From positions 19,436-83,435 of the forward strand of contig NZ_DGDC01000041.1 in assembly GCF_002385225.1 (NCBI RefSeq): a stretch of 64,000 nucleotides of DNA, written 5' to 3'. This document shows, in pieces, positions 35,994 to 43,683 of this stretch. A model generated the notes under the pieces. The model searched no databases. It saw only the letters and a list, made by a program, of their open reading frames with translations, and had not been told where the DNA came from. Source of the stretch: Psychrobacter sp. UBA3962. Its GTDB lineage: Bacteria; Pseudomonadota; Gammaproteobacteria; Pseudomonadales; Moraxellaceae. Positions within the stretch are counted from its first letter, which is position 1, and each line of letters begins with the position of its first letter. The position numbers and the translations under genes are program-made.

Positions 35994-37331
35994 ATGAGCA
36001 TGCCCGCCTATGTTAAGCCCAGTAATAGCTCAGAAGACAACCCGTGCGTAATTATTGGTCACTCAATTGATGCCATTACCACTGCTACTGTGATGGTGAG
36101 TTTGGGGAATAAGGTCAGCTTGTATGCCAATCAACAAGAGCTTGAGCATACCTTAACCAACTATAAATTTGAGTATCAACAGCAAGCTTTATGGCAGCTA
36201 TATCTAAACCAACAAAGTATTGTGGTACAGCCTATTCCAGAACAAGCGACTGAAGTATTTACTCAGCAAGCTGCGAGTTTATACTGGGTGTTTCATAGTG
36301 ATTTACCTGAGACTTGGTGTCAGAATAGTGACAATAAGCCGGCTTGGGTAACTCAGCTGAATGAAAGCCAGGTTCCCAGTCAGACTCCGATTATCTTAAG
36401 TGGTATTAGTACTTTAGGAGTTTTTGCCGATATTGCTGATTATTGTCAACGTCCATGGGTTTATTACGTACCCTTCGTGTTCTTACAAGACGGTAGCGCT
36501 TACCTTTCAATGCTTTCGCCTAAGCTATGGCTGATGGGAGAAAAGACAGCCGACTCAATAGATAAAGTGGCGGTATTACAGCCGTTAATTGCTCAAGCCC
36601 AGCGCAGCTATATCACTGATATTGCGACTATCGAGTTTTCGCGTAGTGCAATTATGAGTATGCTCGCCACTCGGGTAAGCTTTATGAATGAGTGGTCCAG
36701 ACTGGCCGATAGTCAAGGGGTAGATATACAAGAAGTGGCTGACATTATGGGCTTAGACACCCGTATTGGCAGTAGCTATCTGCAGGCAGGGTGGGGCTTT
36801 GGCGGAACTACCTTGCCAGCTGAGATTAAAGCATTACAACAAACCTTGACTCACACGCAGGTGGATCATCGTTTAATGCAAGCTGTGGATCTTATCAATA
36901 ATGACCAAAAAGAGCTTATTTTCCGTAAATTCTGGCAGTATTTTGACGGAGCTATTGAGAATAAACAGGTTTCTATCTGGGGTGCCAGTTATAAAGCAGG
37001 TTCAGGCCGCACTTCTGAGGCGGCTATTCACCCGTTATTAACTTTGCTGTGGTCTTATAACATTACCACTCAGGTTTATGCATCAGAGGCGGAAAGCGAG
37101 CTGGCAGGGTTGTATCCTGATCAGCCTTTATTGCAAATTATTGAGAACCCAACCGAGCAATTAGCGAATTGTGATGCCTTATTTGTACTATCATGGCCAG
37201 AGACCAAGCGTCTACCAATCAGTGCTCTTAATGAGGTGGTGATACCGGTATTTGATGCCCAAAATGCGTTTACTAAGGATCAAATCCAGTCACTGACTGG
37301 CGACTATCAAGGTATTGGCCGTAGTAAGTAA
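35994..37331 (+). CDS. UDP-glucose dehydrogenase-like protein lacking catalytic residues
   Basis: A 445-residue homologue of UDP-glucose/GDP-mannose dehydrogenases, seen best in the middle (LATRVSFMNEW, GLDTRIGSSYLQAGWGFGGTTLP). Against the intact ugd at 40273-41562, the thioester Cys of GGYCLPKD is Thr (about 273), the Lys of that motif is Ala, the catalytic Lys of EAVKLFAN is Arg (about 217) and the Asn is Met. The NAD motif GxGYVG is replaced by GHSIDA. It should therefore not work as a dehydrogenase. The frame is open and has a good ribosome site (AGGATGAG), so it is not an obvious pseudogene. It follows pgi by 56 bases. A regulatory or scaffolding role is possible but unproven. Confidence 0.82.
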   Translation: MSMPAYVKPSNSSEDNPCVIIGHSIDAITTATVMVSLGNKVSLYANQQELEHTLTNYKFEYQQQALWQLYLNQQSIVVQPIPEQATEVFTQQAASLYWVFHSDLPETWCQNSDNKPAWVTQLNESQVPSQTPIILSGISTLGVFADIADYCQRPWVYYVPFVFLQDGSAYLSMLSPKLWLMGEKTADSIDKVAVLQPLIAQAQRSYITDIATIEFSRSAIMSMLATRVSFMNEWSRLADSQGVDIQEVADIMGLDTRIGSSYLQAGWGFGGTTLPAEIKALQQTLTHTQVDHRLMQAVDLINNDQKELIFRKFWQYFDGAIENKQVSIWGASYKAGSGRTSEAAIHPLLTLLWSYNITTQVYASEAESELAGLYPDQPLLQIIENPTEQLANCDALFVLSWPETKRLPISALNEVVIPVFDAQNAFTKDQIQSLTGDYQGIGRSK

Positions 37332-37365
37332 GTGGTTTTACTTTAAAGTTTTTAGGTTAAAAGCA

Positions 37366-37404
37366 AAAATCCCGTTAAGCCAAAACTGGTTAACGGGATT
37401 TTTT
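37366..37404. terminator. Bidirectional terminator between the ugd-like gene and manB
   Basis: AAAAATCCCGTTAA (37366-37379) pairs with TTAACGGGATTTTTT (37391-37405) around an 11-base loop. A and T runs on both sides allow it to stop transcription from either direction at this convergent junction. Confidence 0.93.
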
Positions 37405-37455
37405 AGGCATTTTTTTTGTGGCTCAAAGTTTTACCTGACAACTTAAAAATTAGAC

Positions 37456-38934
37456 TTAAGCAATCTCAGCCCCTTGTGTGGCCAACCACTGCTTAATTTC
37501 GGCAGTTTTTTCAGTCAATAAGGCCTCGTCACCTTTTGTTTCGATGTTCAAACGAATTAAAGGTTCAGTGTTGGAGGCGCGAATATTAAAGCGCCACTGG
37601 CCAAAGTCTAGACTTAAGCCATCCAAAGTGTTTTTATTGGGGTTTTGCGCGCTAAAGTAGTCTTCAATAGCGTCAATGATTTCATCGCTGCTGGCTTGAG
37701 TCAGCTTAAAGTTAATCTCACCTGAGCTAGGGTAGGCGCTGATGCGCTCATTCACCAATTGACCTAATGATTTGCCGGTGGTCGATAACAGCTCAATGGT
37801 CAGTAGCCAAGGAATCATACCACTATCGCAATAAAAGAAGTCACGGAAGTAGTGATGAGCACTCATTTCACCGCCATATACGGCTCCTGATTCACGCATG
37901 ACTTGCTTAATAAAAGAGTGGCCTGATTTACTAACCACCGCTTTACCATTACCCTCTGCGATAATCGCTTCGGTGTTATAAAGCACGCGAGGGTCATAGA
38001 CGATGGCTGCACCGGGATGCTTTTGCAAGAAGGCTTGGGCCAGCATGCCGACCACATAACTGCCTTCTACAAATTCGCCATGAGCATCAAATAAGAAGCA
38101 GCGGTCGAAGTCGCCATCGAAGGCAATCCCTAAATCGGCTTTATTGTCGATAACCGCTTGTTTGGTAGAGTCACGGTTGGCTAAAATCATGGGGTTGGGA
38201 ATACCATTGGGGAAGCTACCATCTGGGGTGTGGTGTACTTTGATGATTTCAATAGGAGCGTTTTGTTGTTGTAAACGCTGCTGTAACAGATCTACTGTGG
38301 GTCCAGCACTGCCATTGCCAGAGTTAATGACAATTTTTAATGGTACTAGCTTATCGGTATCGATAAAGCTCATTAAGTGATCGACATAAGCGGTTTTATC
38401 AAACTTCTCTACTACCTTCCCTGCTTGAGCAGAGGCGGCAAAGCTACCTTGCTCTGCCAAAGCTTGAATCTCTGCCAGACCAGAGTCCGCACTAATCGGT
38501 CTTGAACCTTCACGCACTAGCTTTAGCCCATTGTAATTGATGGGGTTGTGACTGGCAGTCACCTCAATACCGCCTAGCGCATTATAATGGCTAGTGGCAA
38601 AATACACCTCTTCGGTACCGGTCATGCCCAAGTCAATCACATCAACTCCTGCATCAACAATACCGCGAATGGTCGCCTGCTTTAGTGTCTCGCTGGAGTC
38701 ACGAATGTCGCAGCCAATAACGATACTGTTCTCTAACGTCTCATTACTTTCACTGTCAGCTTTTTGACTCGCTAAAATCTGAGCAAAAGCACGGCCGATT
38801 CGATAAGCAATGTCTTCATCTAGATTAACGTCGAGCTCACCGCGAATGTCATAAGCTTTAAAGGAAGTAATGGGGCGATGGGTTAAAGTATCATTATTTT
38901 TATTAGCAATATCAGAACTACTGGGTGTGGTCAT
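37456..38934 (-). CDS. manB: Phosphomannomutase/phosphoglucomutase (AlgC/ManB type)
   Basis: Interconverts hexose 6- and 1-phosphates, supplying mannose-1-P and/or glucose-1-P. The 492 residues show the active-site serine loop VTASHNPINYNGLKLV, the metal-binding loop AFDGDFDRCF, the sugar-binding loop GEMSAHHYFRDFFYCDSGMIP region (landmark) and the C-terminal phosphate-binding SNTEPLIRLN. The metal loop has DGDFDR as in PMM/PGM proteins. It faces the ugd-like gene and corresponds to pgm at the end of Acinetobacter K loci. Confidence 0.93.
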   Translation of the reverse strand: MTTPSSSDIANKNNDTLTHRPITSFKAYDIRGELDVNLDEDIAYRIGRAFAQILASQKADSESNETLENSIVIGCDIRDSSETLKQATIRGIVDAGVDVIDLGMTGTEEVYFATSHYNALGGIEVTASHNPINYNGLKLVREGSRPISADSGLAEIQALAEQGSFAASAQAGKVVEKFDKTAYVDHLMSFIDTDKLVPLKIVINSGNGSAGPTVDLLQQRLQQQNAPIEIIKVHHTPDGSFPNGIPNPMILANRDSTKQAVIDNKADLGIAFDGDFDRCFLFDAHGEFVEGSYVVGMLAQAFLQKHPGAAIVYDPRVLYNTEAIIAEGNGKAVVSKSGHSFIKQVMRESGAVYGGEMSAHHYFRDFFYCDSGMIPWLLTIELLSTTGKSLGQLVNERISAYPSSGEINFKLTQASSDEIIDAIEDYFSAQNPNKNTLDGLSLDFGQWRFNIRASNTEPLIRLNIETKGDEALLTEKTAEIKQWLATQGAEIA

Positions 38935-38988
38935 GTGCAGCCTTTTTTGTAAAATGGATTAGCAATACAGTACGTTAAATAATCAGTT

Positions 38989-39140
38989 TTGACTTCCTCC
39001 CCTCGCTAAACCGAGGGGATTCCTACAGCTAGACGGTCAAGCCCGACCGCAAGGATGTTCTTGGCAGCATTGATATCTCTATCATGCCATGTGCCACACT
39101 CAGCACAAGTCCATCCTCTTATTCCAAGACCTGATCTACC
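38989..39140 (-). ncRNA. Probable omega-RNA (reRNA) region at the tnpB 3' end
   Basis: TnpB proteins use a guide RNA transcribed from the 3' part of tnpB through the right end, with the guide lying just outside the element. Here the minus-strand hairpin at 39018-38999 and the end at 38989 fit that arrangement. The guide would be the flank read from 38988 downward. The 5' limit is a guess from known examples. Confidence 0.35.
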
Positions 39141-40112
39141 TCTCGGACTACTATCACTTATTTTATGACAGCACGAGCAGGTCTGGGTAGTGTAACTCTC
39201 ATTTACTATCTCAAAACGACAACCTGCATGCTTGCATTTGTATTCCAGTTGTCTTTTAAGCTCAAACCATCCGGCATCGTATGTCAATTTAGCCAGCTTG
39301 GTTTTTTTAGTTGTAAATGAGCGTGATTTAACATCACCGACCACAATTAAAGCATTATCTTTAACAAGCTTGGTGGTGAATTTATGAATTAAATCTAATC
39401 TTGTATTTTTGATTTTGGCATGGATTGCTTTGACACGTTTTTTATTCTTGGCACGCTGGGCTGTCGCTAATTTATGCGCCCATTTTTGAGTTTGCTTAAT
39501 CTGTAGTTTATCACCCGTTGATGTGGCGGCAGCTTCTTTTAAGCCTAAGTCTATGCCAACACTACCCGTACCGCTTACTTGTTTGGGGTAGTCCTTAACA
39601 GTAATACACGCATACCAACGATTACGACTGTCTTGTACTATCTCAAGCGTGTTGATTTGATACAAAGATAAGTTGTAGCTATCAAACACGTCAATGACTA
39701 ACTTGTCACCTTTAGAGAGTGATAGTTGTATGGTTGATTTAAGTGCTTTCTTCCCAGTTTGCCTTGTATGTAAATACTTGATGGCAGATTTTTTAAAAGG
39801 TATCCAGCCCAGTGATTTGCGTTTTGCATCAGGACGATTGGTACGCCAATTAAGCTTAGCTTTTTTAAACTGTTTACGTGATTTAGCGTGAGTCTCATTA
39901 ATAGCTTGCAAGGTTTGACTATGCAAACCTAAATACTCACCACTTCCTTTGGTGTACTCACTTAGATCATAAGCACTAAAGAACTTACCGGTACGTTTTA
40001 AATGCTCAAAGCAAAGCGCATTAACATAGTTCCACACGAAGTTTACGGAACCGCTTAGACGATTCAGCTCTTTTATGTGCTTGTCTTTGATGCGTAGCTT
40101 GAGGGTTTTCAT
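39006..40112 (-). CDS. tnpB: TnpB RNA-guided nuclease, IS605 OrfB family
   Basis: A 368-residue TnpB, full length for the family. It begins with the usual helix-turn-helix-type region (MKTLKLRIKDKH, LNRLSGSVNFVWNYVN). RuvC-I Asp is present in VGIDLGLKEAA (Asp188), the zinc-finger cysteines are at 312, 315, 336 and 339, and the last RuvC Asp is in HDRDINAAKNI (Asp346). At RuvC-II the usual Glu (IEDL-like) is replaced: the sequence is VVGDVKSRS (Gly259-Asp260). Many IS605 OrfB relatives carry this GDV form. Whether it still cuts DNA is uncertain; Glu290 in QLEYK could substitute. Confidence 0.93.
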   Translation of the reverse strand: MKTLKLRIKDKHIKELNRLSGSVNFVWNYVNALCFEHLKRTGKFFSAYDLSEYTKGSGEYLGLHSQTLQAINETHAKSRKQFKKAKLNWRTNRPDAKRKSLGWIPFKKSAIKYLHTRQTGKKALKSTIQLSLSKGDKLVIDVFDSYNLSLYQINTLEIVQDSRNRWYACITVKDYPKQVSGTGSVGIDLGLKEAAATSTGDKLQIKQTQKWAHKLATAQRAKNKKRVKAIHAKIKNTRLDLIHKFTTKLVKDNALIVVGDVKSRSFTTKKTKLAKLTYDAGWFELKRQLEYKCKHAGCRFEIVNESYTTQTCSCCHKISDSSPRGRSGLGIRGWTCAECGTWHDRDINAAKNILAVGLDRLAVGIPSV

Positions 40113-40272
40113 ACATTTAGTATGGCGAGGTTAATTTTAACTTACAACCCTTTAAATACTTCTCACGACAGTGTATGTCGCTTTATATTCAACCTCTGAA
40201 GTGGGTGGTTTTACGGCGACCGGTGATAAAATAGCTAAAAACCGTGTGCTATAACTAGGTTGAGATATCGGC

Positions 40273-41562
40273 TTAACTATAGCCAAACACGTCTCTCGAG
40301 TAAACCTTGTCTTTAACATCGGATAACTCATCGTGCCAGCGGTTGGCGACAATTAAGTCGTTTTGCTGTTTAAAACGGTCTAACTCATTAATCACCTGGC
40401 AACCTTCAAAGCTGTCGGTGTCTAAAGCTGGCTCATATATAGTGATACTCATACCATGCTGCTTAAGCGTATTAATCACGTCAAGCACCGCCGAGTCTCT
40501 AAAGTTGTCAGCATCTTTTTTCATGCTTAGACGATAAATCCCTACTTGATTGGGATTTTTATCAATAATTTGACGGGCGATAAAGCGCTTGCGCGTGTTA
40601 TTGGCATCGACCACAGCATGGATTAGGTTAGCGGGAATACCGGCGTAATTGGCTTTGAGTTGCTGCGTATCTTTAGGGAGGCAGTAGCCACCATAGCCAA
40701 ATGAGGGGTTGTTGTAATGCTGCCCGATACGAGGGTCTAAGCCAACGCCGGTGATAATAGACTGGCTATTTAGCTGATGCTTTTCGGCAAAGCTGTCCAG
40801 TTCATTAAAAAAAGCAATGCGGGTGGCCAGATAGCTATTGGCAAAAAGCTTAACTGCTTCAGCTTCAGTCGGAGGCATCATAAGGGTGGCCACCTCAGGA
40901 GTTAGGCTGGCTTGTCGATATAAGTTCATCAAGGCCGTCGCCAAAGCTTGCTGCTTGGAGGTTGCGCCAACAATGATACGTGAGGGATATAAGTTGTCAT
41001 ACAGGGCTTGGCCTTCACGTAAAAATTCAGGCATAAATAGAATTTGGCTGTCAAATTGCTGACGCATGCTATCGGTAAAGCCAATGGGAATAGTCGACTT
41101 AATGATGATAGGTACACTAGCGTTTTGCTCTCGGACTGCAGCAATACTGGCTTCAACCGAGGAGGTATCAAATTTGCCTGAAGCCACATCATAGTTAGTT
41201 GGTGTGGCAATAATTACCAGATCACTATTTTGATAAATGCCCTGATTGTCTATCACTGACTGCTCGGTGGCGGTCAAATTAAGCGGTTTATTGGTCAAGT
41301 AATCACAAATTTCAGTGTCTTGTAATGGAGACTTATTTTGTTGTAACAGCTCTATCTTATTTTGGTCGATATCAAACAGCGTGACTTGGGTATTTAGATG
41401 TTTCTGGTCCAATAAAACGGCATTGGATAAGCCTACGTAGCCTGCGCCAATGACCACAATGTGGGTTAAAGAGGGTAAAGTATCGTGGTTAGGTGAAGTA
41501 TCATTTGAAGTTGTGTTTGTTGCATTCTCTAGAGGAGCAGGGTGATTTGTTTTATCGGTCAT
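40273..41562 (-). CDS. ugd: UDP-glucose 6-dehydrogenase
   Basis: Oxidises UDP-glucose to UDP-glucuronate for capsule. The NAD motif VVIGAGYVGLSNA, IIKSTIPIGFT, catalytic Lys and Asn in EAVKLFANSYLATR and catalytic Cys in GFGYGGYCLPKDTQQL are all present. The frame is open upstream to 41751, but I start at ATG 41562 (429 residues), where AAGAAG precedes and the N-terminal extension before the Rossmann fold is shortest. It is divergent from mazG; tnpB sits just downstream. It belongs functionally to the galU module. Confidence 0.94.
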   Translation of the reverse strand: MTDKTNHPAPLENATNTTSNDTSPNHDTLPSLTHIVVIGAGYVGLSNAVLLDQKHLNTQVTLFDIDQNKIELLQQNKSPLQDTEICDYLTNKPLNLTATEQSVIDNQGIYQNSDLVIIATPTNYDVASGKFDTSSVEASIAAVREQNASVPIIIKSTIPIGFTDSMRQQFDSQILFMPEFLREGQALYDNLYPSRIIVGATSKQQALATALMNLYRQASLTPEVATLMMPPTEAEAVKLFANSYLATRIAFFNELDSFAEKHQLNSQSIITGVGLDPRIGQHYNNPSFGYGGYCLPKDTQQLKANYAGIPANLIHAVVDANNTRKRFIARQIIDKNPNQVGIYRLSMKKDADNFRDSAVLDVINTLKQHGMSITIYEPALDTDSFEGCQVINELDRFKQQNDLIVANRWHDELSDVKDKVYSRDVFGYS

Positions 41563-41742
41563 GTCTTTTTTCTTCTTATTTAAAAAGTGTATTACTGAGC
41601 TGTTATTATGAAGTTTACTATATGCTGATGAAACCATAATTACAATTATAAAATGATACACTTCAGGTATCACACTCAAAGTAGTAGCTAGCTTAACCAT
41701 ATCTATAAACAGTAATTTTAATTTTATAAAGGTAATAGGGCC

Positions 41743-42618
41743 ATGTCTCAATCACCAAAAGCTACATCAAACAATGCATCAATAAAAGCACCAACCCCAG
41801 TAACCGGAACTCCAGAGCCCACCTCTGATATGAGCGATTTATTGGCTTTGATGGCCAGATTGCGCGCTGACTGTCCGTGGGATATTAAGCAGACCAATCA
41901 CAGTTTAATTCCTTATGCGATAGAAGAAGCATACGAGCTCGCTGAAGCGATTCAGGAAGGTGATGTTGAAGATATTAAAGGCGAGCTTGGCGACGTATTA
42001 TTACAAGTGATTTTCCATTGCCAAATCTATGCTGAGCAGCAACAGTTTGATTTAGGCGAGGTAATTTATACCCTGCAAAGTAAACTGATTCGCCGTCATC
42101 CGCATGTGTTTGAAGCTGATAAGCTGCCTGATGAGGCCGCAGTAAAAAAACGCTGGGATGAGATTAAAGCTCTAGAAAATGCAGAGCGCGAACGCCGCGG
42201 TAAGCCCAAACGCAGCTTAGATGCTGTCAAAGCTGGCAGTGCGTTAATGCAGGCGCAAAGCTTACAACAAGCCGCCAGTAAGTTAGGTTTTGACTGGGAA
42301 GGAGTAGCCGGAGCGATTGAGAAGCTAGAAGAGGAAATCGCGGAATTAAAGCAAATCCTGCCACAAGCCGGCGAGAAGGTGGATGCCACTCATAAACAGG
42401 AGCTTGAAAAAGAACTCGGTGACTGTGTCTTTGGTTTAGTGAATGTCGCACGCAAGCTGAACTTAGATGCTGAAGCGGCTACCTTAACCTGCGTGCATAA
42501 GTTTCGCTCACGCTTTGGCTTTATAGAAGCGGAATTGGCGAAGCAAGGTAAAACGGCTGAAGAAAGTAGCTTAGAGGAAATGGATGCGCTGTGGGAGCTG
42601 GCCAAACAGCATGAATAA
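41743..42618 (+). CDS. mazG: Nucleoside triphosphate pyrophosphohydrolase MazG
   Basis: Hydrolyses (d)NTPs to monophosphates, counteracting abnormal nucleotides. The 291 residues include a Thr/Pro-rich N-terminal extension of about 25. The first MazG domain has LRADCPWDIKQTNHSLIPYAIEE (landmark) and ELGDVLLQVIFH, the ExxE...ExxD metal site. The second domain has EEEIAEL and KELGDCVFGLVNVARKL. Its last codons overlap the start of the HhH protein gene by 8 bases. Confidence 0.95.
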   Translation: MSQSPKATSNNASIKAPTPVTGTPEPTSDMSDLLALMARLRADCPWDIKQTNHSLIPYAIEEAYELAEAIQEGDVEDIKGELGDVLLQVIFHCQIYAEQQQFDLGEVIYTLQSKLIRRHPHVFEADKLPDEAAVKKRWDEIKALENAERERRGKPKRSLDAVKAGSALMQAQSLQQAASKLGFDWEGVAGAIEKLEEEIAELKQILPQAGEKVDATHKQELEKELGDCVFGLVNVARKLNLDAEAATLTCVHKFRSRFGFIEAELAKQGKTAEESSLEEMDALWELAKQHE

Positions 42619-42964
42619 GCCCATAAGAACAGTAGTTCTTGGGATATTATTGATACTCCAGTTGGGCGTAATCTCAAATGCTTGGGCGCAGCAATGTTTT
42701 GCTGATGCCAATCGTGCCTATGCGTATCTAATAACTCAGCAGCAGAATAAACAATTGGTTAAGCAAAGCGGGGTTATTAATTTAAATACTGCAGCTGAGG
42801 GGGAGTTAACACAATTAAAAGGCATCGGTAGCAGTAAGGCTCAGCAGATCATGTTATATAGAGAGGCCTTTGGGCCATTTGCTTCTGTTGATGATTTGGT
42901 AAAAGTGAAAGGCATTGGGGATAAAACTGTGGCCAAAAATAGAGCTCGGATGAGTGTAGAGTAG
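42611..42964 (+). CDS. Secreted helix-hairpin-helix protein (ComEA-like)
   Basis: A 117-residue protein with a signal peptide (ILLILQLGVISNAWAQ) and a C-terminal ComEA-type DNA-binding region of two helix-hairpin-helix motifs (NLNTAAEGELTQLKGIGSSK and VKVKGIGDKTVAKNR, about 60-115). Such periplasmic proteins bind incoming DNA during natural transformation. I use ATG 42611, inside the last codons of mazG, since it begins directly with the signal peptide. An internal spacer (about 27-55) has no recognised domain. A role in competence is inferred. Confidence 0.85.
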   Translation: MNKPIRTVVLGILLILQLGVISNAWAQQCFADANRAYAYLITQQQNKQLVKQSGVINLNTAAEGELTQLKGIGSSKAQQIMLYREAFGPFASVDDLVKVKGIGDKTVAKNRARMSVE

Positions 42965-42993
42965 TCATAAGCTTCGCCAGTACCAAAAGCGGA

Positions 42994-43524
42994 TTACTGA
43001 CAAACCACTTGCAAAATCTCATTATCAGCGGCTAAAGGTTGCCATTGCAGCTGTTTAAAAGTAGCGGCAGACAAAGGGGCTTTGGTGGTTAAGCTGGTGA
43101 TGGCAGGTTGTTGGCAGTTGACCAGCTGTGGAATGATTTTGGTGCTAATGCGTCTCTCAAACAAGTAGATATTACTGCGTCTGATATCTTCTGTGGTCAG
43201 ATTAATATCAGAGCCAAGCGGCTCGCCTGCCTCAACCGCCATAAAGCGAATCACCTGTGGTTTTAGGTAGCTCCAAGGGCGATACCAAGCCTGTCCTTCA
43301 ACTGTTTTGACCACTTTTACTTGTTCGGGCAACCTGTCTATCTGCTGCTGTTGCCAGTTGTATTCTTGATGAATTTGAAAGCCTAACATGCCGATTGCTG
43401 CAAAAATAGGAATGAGCCATTTCGGGGCTTGTTTGCCAGCAAACTTAGTAAGATGGCGGATAATCATGGCGATACCAGCCATACCAAAGCCTGCAGTTAT
43501 CGTGGCAATAAATTCATAAATCAT
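42994..43524 (-). CDS. Conserved membrane protein of unknown function
   Basis: A 176-residue protein with two hydrophobic helices (about 1-22 and 37-55) and a soluble C-terminal part of about 110 residues with RPWSYLKPQVIRFMAVE. From memory, similar proteins occur in Acinetobacter and other Moraxellaceae, but I do not know a function. It is convergent with the HhH gene. Two cysteines remain near the C-terminus (VNCQQP and VVCQ). Confidence 0.72.
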   Translation of the reverse strand: MIYEFIATITAGFGMAGIAMIIRHLTKFAGKQAPKWLIPIFAAIGMLGFQIHQEYNWQQQQIDRLPEQVKVVKTVEGQAWYRPWSYLKPQVIRFMAVEAGEPLGSDINLTTEDIRRSNIYLFERRISTKIIPQLVNCQQPAITSLTTKAPLSAATFKQLQWQPLAADNEILQVVCQ

Positions 43525-43619
43525 GGGCAGGAGTCCGAGGTTAGTGAGTCAAAAAATGGCTAGTATTAATAAACAAAAGATGAATAAGCCGCTTAAGTGA
43601 CCTATTCATCTTTTTGACT

Positions 43620-43644
43620 AACTCAGTGGGCGGGCCACTGAGTT
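43620..43644. other. Perfect hairpin downstream of the SSS symporter gene
   Basis: AACTCAGTGG (43620-43629) and CCACTGAGTT (43635-43644) form a 10-bp stem with a 5-base loop. It lies 40 bases beyond the symporter stop. Neither strand has a strong T-run after it, so it may be a 3'-end stabiliser or a weak terminator. Confidence 0.5.
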
Positions 43645-43683
43645 GTTTTGCAGTTAAGAAAAATAGAATGTCTTGTTTGCATA

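Larger units (their letters stand above)
38989..40190 (-). mobile_element. Solitary TnpB element (IS200/IS605 superfamily, IS1341-like, no tnpA)
   Basis: One tnpB and its ends lie between manB and ugd. The right end is clear: on the minus strand CCCCTCG-CGAGGGG forms a 7-bp hairpin (39018-38999 region) overlapping the tnpB stop. It is followed by GGAGGAAGTCAA, the usual terminal form of this family, ending near 38989. The left end is uncertain; a small hairpin CGACA/TGTCG (40166-40180) lies about 55 bases upstream of tnpB. No tnpA is present, so movement would need one in trans. All coordinates on the left side are approximate. Confidence 0.6.

Noticed and set aside
40152..40352. 66-residue minus-strand ORF between ugd and tnpB
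   Set aside because: It overlaps the ugd end in another frame and the probable element left end; no domain seen.
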